DNA from: JBBECF01 sp040881945 | GTDB lineage: Bacteria > Pseudomonadota > Alphaproteobacteria > Dongiales > Dongiaceae | Assembly (NCBI GenBank): GCA_040881945.1 | Contig: JBBECF010000187.1 | Location: forward strand, 1 to 13,147 | DNA length: 13,147 nucleotides | Direction of reading: 5' to 3' | Part shown: positions 8,946 through 13,147 of the stretch, one piece after another | Position numbering within the stretch: position 1 is the first letter of the stretch | Layout: each line of letters begins with the position of its first letter | The notes under the pieces: generated by a model | The model's input: only the letters and a program-made list of their open reading frames with translations | The model's database searches: none | Told to the model about the DNA's origin: nothing | Position numbers and translations under genes: made by a program

Positions 8946-10730
8946 ATGCCAACCTATAAAGCGCCGCTGCGCGACATCAGGTTCGTCCTTCATGAGTTGC
9001 TGCAGGTGGCGCAACTGACCGAGCTGCCCGGTTACGGCGAGGCGACGCCGGACACCATCGACGCCGTGCTCGAGGAGGCGGCGAAGCTGTGCGAGGCCGT
9101 CCTGGCGCCGCTCAACCGGACCGGCGACGAGGAAGGCTGCCATTACGAGAACGGCACGGTGCGCGCCCCGGCCGGCTTCAAGGAGGCGTACCGCGTCTTC
9201 GTCGAGGCCGGCTGGAGCGGGCTTGCCTGCGATCCGGCCTATGGCGGCCAGGGCCTGCCCAAGGTCCTCAACACCGCCTTCGAGGAGATGATCTGTTCGG
9301 CCAATCTGTCGTTCGGCACCTATCCGGGCCTCAGCCACGGCGCCTACAACGCGCTCGACCTGCACGGCACCGACGAGCTGAAGGCGCGCTATCTGGCGAA
9401 ACTCGTGGACGGGACCTGGAGCGGCACGATGTGCCTGACCGAGCCGCAATGCGGCACCGATCTGGGCCTGATCCGCAGCAAGGCCGAGCCCGGCGCCGAC
9501 GGCGCCTGGCGGATCACCGGCACCAAGATCTTCATTTCGGCCGGCGAGCACGATTTGACCGAGAACATCCTGCATCTGGTCCTGGCGCGGCTGCCCGACG
9601 CGCCCGTCGGCATTCGCGGCATCAGCCTGTTCCTGGTGCCGAAGTTCCTGGTCAAGGAGAACGGCGAGCTCGGCCAGCGCAACGGCGTCGCCTGCGGCGG
9701 CATCGAGCACAAGATGGGGATCAAGGCATCGGCGACCTGCGTGATGAATTTCGAGGAGGCGGCCGGCTGGCTGGTCGGCAAGCCGCACAAGGGCATGTCG
9801 GCGATGTTCACGATGATGAACGCGGCGCGGCTGGCGGTCGGCATCCAGGGCCTGGGACTGGCCGAGACCGCCTATCAGGGCGCCCGCGATTACGCCAAGG
9901 AGCGGCTCCAGGGGCGCTCACTCGCCGGCGCGAAATTCCCCGGCAAGCCGGCCGACCCGATCATCGTCCATCCCGACGTGCGGCGCATGTTGCTGACCAT
10001 GCGCGCCTATACCGAAGGCGCGCGCGCCCTGGCCTATTGGATCGGGATGCAGCTCGACGTCGCGGCCAAGCATCCCGACACGGCGATGCGGCAGGAAGCC
10101 GACGACCTGGTGGCGCTGATGACGCCGATCGCCAAGGCGTTCCTGACCGATTCGGGGTTCGATGTCGCCAATCTCGGCATGCAGGTGTTCGGCGGGCACG
10201 GCTATATCCGCGAGAACGGCATGGAGCAGCTTGCCCGCGACGCGCGCATCGCGCAGCTCTACGAAGGCACGAACGGCATCCAGGCGCTCGACCTGGTCGG
10301 GCGCAAGCTCGGCACCGGCACCGGCCGCCTGCTGCGCCGGTTCTTCCACCCGGTCCAGGCGTTCATCGAGGAGACGCAAGGCGAGCCGCCCATGGCCGAA
10401 TTCACGCTGCCGCTCTTAAAGGCCTTCGCCAGGCTGCAACAGACGACCGCCTGGGTGGCGCAACAGGGCCTCAAGGACCCCGAGGAAGCCGGCGCCGCGG
10501 CGAGCGATTACCTGCGCCTGTTCGCCCTGGTCGCGATCGCCTATATGTGGGCGCGCATGGCGCGGATCGCGCTCGATAAGCAAGACGGCGACGAGGCCGA
10601 GTTCTATCGCGCCAAGCTCGCCACGGCCCGCTTCTACATGACCCGCCTGTTGCCGCAGCACACGGCGCACGCCGCCGCCCTCATGGCCGGCAAGGCGCCG
10701 CTGATGGCCCTGGCGGCGGAGGCGTTCTGA
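8946..10730 (+). CDS. fadE: Acyl-CoA dehydrogenase, long form with C-terminal extension
   Basis: This 594-residue flavoprotein carries out the first, FAD-dependent oxidation of acyl-CoA. It has a short N-terminal cap (about residues 2-34, starting MPTYKAPLRDIRF) and the usual N-terminal helical, middle beta ('TEPQCGTDLG' region) and C-terminal helical domains. The catalytic Glu is at 440 in 'YEGTNGIQALDL'. A further C-terminal helical domain follows (about 465-590). This long architecture is shared by Bacillus FadE and by DmdC, the methylmercaptopropionyl-CoA dehydrogenase. Automated annotation may therefore name it either way; the operon favours general fatty-acid oxidation. The start lies three bases after the FadN stop, with GAGGAA (8933-8938) upstream. 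It is the last gene of the operon. No clear terminator follows, and no electron-transfer flavoprotein gene is in the window. Confidence 0.93.
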   Translation: MPTYKAPLRDIRFVLHELLQVAQLTELPGYGEATPDTIDAVLEEAAKLCEAVLAPLNRTGDEEGCHYENGTVRAPAGFKEAYRVFVEAGWSGLACDPAYGGQGLPKVLNTAFEEMICSANLSFGTYPGLSHGAYNALDLHGTDELKARYLAKLVDGTWSGTMCLTEPQCGTDLGLIRSKAEPGADGAWRITGTKIFISAGEHDLTENILHLVLARLPDAPVGIRGISLFLVPKFLVKENGELGQRNGVACGGIEHKMGIKASATCVMNFEEAAGWLVGKPHKGMSAMFTMMNAARLAVGIQGLGLAETAYQGARDYAKERLQGRSLAGAKFPGKPADPIIVHPDVRRMLLTMRAYTEGARALAYWIGMQLDVAAKHPDTAMRQEADDLVALMTPIAKAFLTDSGFDVANLGMQVFGGHGYIRENGMEQLARDARIAQLYEGTNGIQALDLVGRKLGTGTGRLLRRFFHPVQAFIEETQGEPPMAEFTLPLLKAFARLQQTTAWVAQQGLKDPEEAGAAASDYLRLFALVAIAYMWARMARIALDKQDGDEAEFYRAKLATARFYMTRLLPQHTAHAAALMAGKAPLMALAAEAF

Positions 10731-10754
10731 CCTGCAAGCCGCGAGACCACGGTC

Positions 10755-10783
10755 TTGCCATCTGTACGTTAACAACGTATAAA
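10755..10783 (+). promoter_or_regulatory. Near-consensus sigma-70 promoter for the BrnT module
   Basis: TTGCCA (10755-10760), 17 bases, then TATAAA (10778-10783) matches the TTGACA-N17-TATAAT pattern at 10 of 12 positions. The predicted transcription start, about seven bases after the -10, falls near 10790, almost on the GTG start at 10792. An operator-like palindrome occupies the spacer. This is the best promoter in the window. Confidence 0.7.
10765..10779. promoter_or_regulatory. Palindromic candidate operator inside the BrnT promoter
   Basis: TACGTT (10765-10770), AAC, then AACGTA (10774-10779) is a perfect 6-bp inverted repeat within and touching the -10 element. A repressor bound here would block RNA polymerase. 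The downstream XRE-type antitoxin is the obvious candidate, consistent with the known autoregulation of type II toxin-antitoxin operons. Confidence 0.6.
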
Positions 10784-10791
10784 CAGTCGCG

Positions 10792-11088
10792 GTGTTCGAA
10801 TGGGATGACACCAAGAGCGAGCGGAACCTACGCGATCGTGGGTTCGACTTTGCTTTCGCGGCCCGGATATTCGAAGGCGACGTGCTGGAACACGAGGATC
10901 GACGCGCCGATTACCGCGAGCGGCGCACCGTAGCGGTCGGCGAGATCGAGGAAGACGTCTTCGTCGTCGTTTACACGTCGCGCGGCGACGCGCGACGGAT
11001 CATTTCAGCCCGGCGCGCGAACAAGAAGGAGCGACATGCGTACCGTCAGGCGTTCGGCCGCGCAAGCCCGCAAGACCGGGAAGGTTGA
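10792..11088 (+). CDS. brnT: BrnT family type II toxin (ribonuclease)
   Basis: This 98-residue protein begins MFEWDDTKSERNLRDRGFDF, the characteristic BrnT opening (FEWD..K...N..+HG.DF). It continues with 'ARIFEGDVLEHEDRRADYRE', 'RTVAVGEIEEDVFVVVYTSR' and 'RRIISARRANKKERHAY', covering the whole family. BrnT toxins have a RelE-like fold and cleave RNA to stop translation. The GTG at 10792 is the natural start, because the family motif follows at once. There is no Shine-Dalgarno, and the predicted transcript begins about two bases upstream, so the mRNA may be leaderless. The toxin gene precedes the antitoxin gene and overlaps it by 53 bases, which is usual for brnTA. What is not usual is the partner: an XRE-type helix-turn-helix protein instead of a BrnA ribbon-helix-helix protein. 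Confidence 0.9.
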   Translation: MFEWDDTKSERNLRDRGFDFAFAARIFEGDVLEHEDRRADYRERRTVAVGEIEEDVFVVVYTSRGDARRIISARRANKKERHAYRQAFGRASPQDREG

Positions 11089-11398
11089 TTGGGACCGTGT
11101 CCGCCGCACGACGGACAGGGAGATCGCGCGGCAGATCGCGGCAGACCGCGACACGGCCCCCGACACGAAAGCGGCGAAAGGGCTGCGCCGCGTCTATCGC
11201 CCGCCGGTCCCCGACGTGAAGGCGATCCGAGGCAAGCTGGGGCTGTCTCAAACGGCGTTCGCCCGCCGCTTCGGCTTCAGCGTGCGCACCGTGCAACAGT
11301 GGGAACAGGGCCGCGCCGTGCCCGACCGCCCGGCGCGAATTCTTCTCATGGTCATCGGCAGCACGCCCGAGGCGGTCGACCGGGTCCTCGCGGAATGA
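11036..11398 (+). CDS. XRE-family antitoxin paired with BrnT
   Basis: This 120-residue protein has a helix-turn-helix of the XRE/Cro type at about residues 61-92 ('VKAIRGKLGLSQTAFARRFG', then 'SVRTVQQWEQGRAVPDRPAR'). The N-terminal half carries 'DWDRVRRTTDREIARQIAAD' (about 18-37). This resembles the segment found at the start of many BrnA antitoxins and of toxin-linked helix-turn-helix proteins, so it may form the toxin-neutralising part. The ATG at 11036 has AAGGAG (11026-11031) four bases upstream and lies inside brnT. The antitoxin is therefore translated from its own strong ribosome site while the toxin has none, which would favour excess antitoxin. It probably represses the operon through the palindrome at 10765-10779. 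The exact antitoxin family name is uncertain. Confidence 0.85.
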   Translation: MRTVRRSAAQARKTGKVDWDRVRRTTDREIARQIAADRDTAPDTKAAKGLRRVYRPPVPDVKAIRGKLGLSQTAFARRFGFSVRTVQQWEQGRAVPDRPARILLMVIGSTPEAVDRVLAE

Positions 11399-11421
11399 GG
11401 TAGGCCGCCGCTGCCATCGGT

Positions 11422-11460
11422 TGTATTGCGCCGCAACGCGCTGTCTTATATCGTAATACA
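11422..11460. promoter_or_regulatory. Inverted repeat operator candidate and A/T-rich promoter region of the second toxin-antitoxin module
   Basis: TGTATTGCG (11422-11430) is mirrored by CGTAATACA (11452-11460), pairing at 8 of 9 positions. The two arms are centred 30 bases apart, about three helical turns. A -10-like TTATAT/TATATC lies between them (11446-11452), but no good -35 is seen at 17 bases. The arrangement suits cooperative binding by two ribbon-helix-helix dimers of the antitoxin encoded just downstream. Confidence 0.5.
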
Positions 11461-11483
11461 GGACGTGGCGGCGGAGGCGGGGC

Positions 11484-11774
11484 ATGAGCAAGCAGAAGGA
11501 AACGGTGACATTCCGGCTGGACGCCGCGAAGAAAGCGGCGCTCGACACTATAGCGGCGGGCATGGACCGCGACCGCAGCTATGTCCTGAACCAGGCGATC
11601 GACGCCTATCTCGACGTCAACCGCTGGCAGATCGAGGAGATCCGGAAGGGGCTGGCCGAGGCCGAGGCCGGCGACTTCGCGACCGACGAGGAGGTCGAGG
11701 CGGCGTTCGCCAGGTGGACAGATGCGGGTCAGGTGGCTGCGAAACGCCGTTCGCAATCTCGATCACGCCGCTGA
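11484..11774 (+). CDS. Ribbon-helix-helix (CopG/ParD-like) antitoxin
   Basis: This 96-residue protein starts MSKQKETVTFRLDAAKKAAL. The beta-strand 'ETVTFRLDA' and helices 'AKKAALDTIAAGMDRDRSYV' and 'LNQAIDAYLDVN' form a ribbon-helix-helix DNA-binding domain (about residues 5-45). The acidic C-terminal half ('IEEIRKGLAEAEAGDFATDEEVEAAFARW') is the usual ParD-type toxin-binding helix. The last 14 residues are very basic (KRRSQSRSRR). They are encoded where the gene overlaps the toxin gene, so they may be a by-product of overlap rather than a functional tail. GGAGG (11473-11477) lies six bases before the ATG. It precedes and overlaps the ParE-like toxin gene by 53 bases and likely represses its own operon. 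Confidence 0.88.
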   Translation: MSKQKETVTFRLDAAKKAALDTIAAGMDRDRSYVLNQAIDAYLDVNRWQIEEIRKGLAEAEAGDFATDEEVEAAFARWTDAGQVAAKRRSQSRSRR

Positions 11775-12006
11775 CTACATCGCGCGAGACGATCCGGCGG
11801 CGGCCCTGCGCGTAGCGCAGCGGGTGCGAGCGGCCGTCGATCGGCTGCACGATCATCCCACCCTAGGAAAGGCCGGCCGGGTCCCTGGTACGCGAGAGCT
11901 TGTCGTGCCCGGCACACCCTATCTCGTCGCTTATCGGGTCCGGCGCGATTCCGTGGCGATCCTGCGCGTCCTGCATGGGGCACAAAGGTGGCCGGATCGA
12001 CTGTAG
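11722..12006 (+). CDS. ParE/RelE-superfamily toxin
   Basis: This 94-residue protein begins MRVRWLRNAVRNLDHAADYI, the standard ParE opening. It continues with 'ALRVAQRVRAAVDRLHDHPT', 'GKAGRVPGTRELVVPGTPYL' and 'YRVRRDSVAILRVLHGAQRW', matching the family from end to end. ParE proteins poison DNA gyrase, while the related RelE proteins cut mRNA. The 'GTRELVVPGTPYLVAYRV' style favours ParE, but sequence alone does not settle the target. AGGTGG (11712-11717) four bases upstream can serve as ribosome site. It forms a two-gene module with the upstream antitoxin. A 111-base gap with no clear terminator separates it from the next gene. Confidence 0.9.
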   Translation: MRVRWLRNAVRNLDHAADYIARDDPAAALRVAQRVRAAVDRLHDHPTLGKAGRVPGTRELVVPGTPYLVAYRVRRDSVAILRVLHGAQRWPDRL

Positions 12007-12117
12007 CAGGCCGACGGTCGCGGCGGCGACAAGATGGCACCGGCTTCCGGCTCCGGCCTTGTTCTGCCATAATTCCGCGATAAATCTAGGCGCATCCGGT
12101 TCGAGGGGAAGCCAGGA

Positions 12118-13147
12118 ATGCTGTTACGCCATTGCCGCGCCGCCGCCGCCGCGGCGGTCGTCGCCTGCGCCGCCGTCCTGTCGGCCGCACCGGCGCGCGC
12201 CGCCGCGCCGCCCGACGACCGCTTCATCGCCGGCTATGCCGCCGCCGTTTTGGAGCGCGAGTTCGGTCTCGGCGGTGCGGCGGTGAGCGTCGAGGGCGGC
12301 GTCATCACGGTCGTGGCGCCGGAGCTGGACGCCGACATGCGGGCGCGGCTGGTGGCGGCGTTGGCCGATGTGCCGGGCGCGATTCGGGTCGAGATCAGCG
12401 CCGCGGCCGCGCCGGCCGCCGCGGCGCCCACGGCCGCGGCGGAGGCCGCGGCCGGGCCGGAGATCCTGCCGCGGGTCAAGCTGTTCGAGCCTTTGCGCGC
12501 CGACCCACGCTGGCCGCACTTTTCCGCCGCCTATCGCATCGCCCTGGACGATCCCGATGTCGAGCAGATCGGCGCGGCGAGCTTCGGCGAGACCTTCACC
12601 CTGCTCCGCGGCAAGGCGCCGTCCGGCCACTGGGAGCTCGGTATTCAGGGCGGCGTCTTCGCCATCTTCGACATGGAGAGCGAGAGCAAGGACCTGATCA
12701 ACGCCGACTATTTCATCGCGATCCCGGTCGCTTACGAGCACGGGGCGTTCTCGGCGATGGCCCGCGTCCTGCATCAGAGCTCGCATCTGGGCGACGAGTT
12801 CCTGCTGCGCGACAGCACGACCCAGGCGAACCGCGTCAATCTGAGCTATGAGGCGATCGATTTGCTCCTCTCCTACGACATCGGCAAGGCGTGGCGGGTC
12901 TATGGCGGCGGCGGTTATCTGTTCCACCGCGAGCCGGCCAGCCTCGACCCCTGGGTGACGCAGGCGGGGATCGAGTTCGAGAGCGACTACGAGATCGCCC
13001 GCGGCCTAACGCCGGTCGCCGCTTTCGACCTGCAGATGCGCGAGGAAAGCGACTGGTCGCCCGACTACTCGGCGCGCGCCGGGCTGCAGCTCCGCAACCC
13101 GCGCTTCCTTGCCGAGCGGCTGGAATTCACCGCCGAATATTACAACG
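12118..13147 (+). CDS. Secreted BON-like/DUF1207-like envelope protein (cut by window edge)
   Basis: About 343 residues are visible and the reading frame is still open at the window end. A signal peptide spans about residues 1-28 (hydrophobic Ala/Val core, cleavage after 'APARA'). A BON-like domain follows (about 34-96; 'VSVEGGVITVVAPELDADM', 'VPGAIRVEI'), then an Ala/Pro linker (about 97-114). From about 116 the sequence resembles DUF1207: 'LFEPLRADPRWPHFSAAYRI', 'GAASFGETFTLLRG', 'SKDLINADYF', 'HQSSHLGDEFLLR', 'NLSYEAIDLLLSYDI' and 'YGGGGYLFHREP'. The alternating polar/hydrophobic strands with aromatic ends suggest an outer-membrane beta-barrel or a surface-linked beta-protein. The function is unknown. 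GAGGGG (12103-12108) lies nine bases before the ATG. A Cys at 17 ('VVAC') could be read as a lipobox, but the ARA site fits better. Confidence 0.78.
   Translation, partial: MLLRHCRAAAAAAVVACAAVLSAAPARAAAPPDDRFIAGYAAAVLEREFGLGGAAVSVEGGVITVVAPELDADMRARLVAALADVPGAIRVEISAAAAPAAAAPTAAAEAAAGPEILPRVKLFEPLRADPRWPHFSAAYRIALDDPDVEQIGAASFGETFTLLRGKAPSGHWELGIQGGVFAIFDMESESKDLINADYFIAIPVAYEHGAFSAMARVLHQSSHLGDEFLLRDSTTQANRVNLSYEAIDLLLSYDIGKAWRVYGGGGYLFHREPASLDPWVTQAGIEFESDYEIARGLTPVAAFDLQMREESDWSPDYSARAGLQLRNPRFLAERLEFTAEYYN

Noticed and set aside
10734..10758. Hairpin after fadE (GCAAG/CTTGC and AGACC/GGTCT) as a terminator
   Set aside because: The two possible stems are short and compete with each other, there is no T run, and the right arm contains the -35 element of the brnT promoter.
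12030..12062. GC-rich CCGG repeats between the ParE-like gene and the envelope gene as a terminator
   Set aside because: Only short overlapping CCGG pairings are possible and no T tract follows; it cannot be told from background in DNA this GC-rich.
12118..12170. Lipoprotein signal with Cys17 in the envelope protein
   Set aside because: VVAC weakly fits a lipobox, but the hydrophobic core continues past the Cys and ends in a good signal peptidase I site (APARA then AAPP).

Overview
The window looks like chromosomal DNA from a high-GC alphaproteobacterium, possibly a Rhodospirillales-type organism. The clues are GC near 70% by eye, strong G/C third-position bias, long spurious open frames on both strands, and the style of the fatty-acid, toxin-antitoxin and envelope genes. 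The lineage is inferred, not proven. No intergenic gap exceeds 300 bases, and I found no tRNA, rRNA, CRISPR array, transposase gene or replication origin.

Layout. (1) Positions 1-391, minus strand: the N-terminal third of phosphoglycerate kinase (pgk), cut by the window edge. (2) Positions 461-580: a compact intergenic element made of two 56-bp palindromic units in inverted orientation, which could fold as a three-armed cloverleaf. It sits between the divergent pgk and transporter genes. (3) Positions 646-3571: a translationally coupled three-gene operon for a MacAB/LolCDE/DevBCA-type ABC exporter, with the genes (membrane fusion protein, FtsX-like permease, ATPase) overlapping by 4 bases at each junction. 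(4) Positions 3725-10730: a tightly packed fatty-acid beta-oxidation operon holding a long-chain acyl-CoA ligase, thiolase, a FadN-type bifunctional dehydrogenase/hydratase and an acyl-CoA dehydrogenase. Together these four genes encode activation and one complete turn of the beta-oxidation spiral. It parallels the Bacillus fadNAE operon rather than the E. coli fadBA layout. (5) Positions 10755-12006: two consecutive type II toxin-antitoxin modules. The first is a BrnT toxin followed by an XRE-type (not ribbon-helix-helix) antitoxin; the second is a ribbon-helix-helix antitoxin followed by a ParE-like toxin. Each module has its own palindromic candidate operator. The first has a near-consensus promoter placed so that the toxin mRNA may be leaderless. 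(6) Positions 12118-13147: a secreted, probably outer-membrane protein with a BON-like N-terminal domain and a DUF1207-like region, running off the window end.

The metabolic genes are ordinary in function. The least explained features are the doublet palindromic element at 461-580, the BrnT/XRE pairing with its operator-promoter overlap, and the BON-DUF1207 envelope protein.
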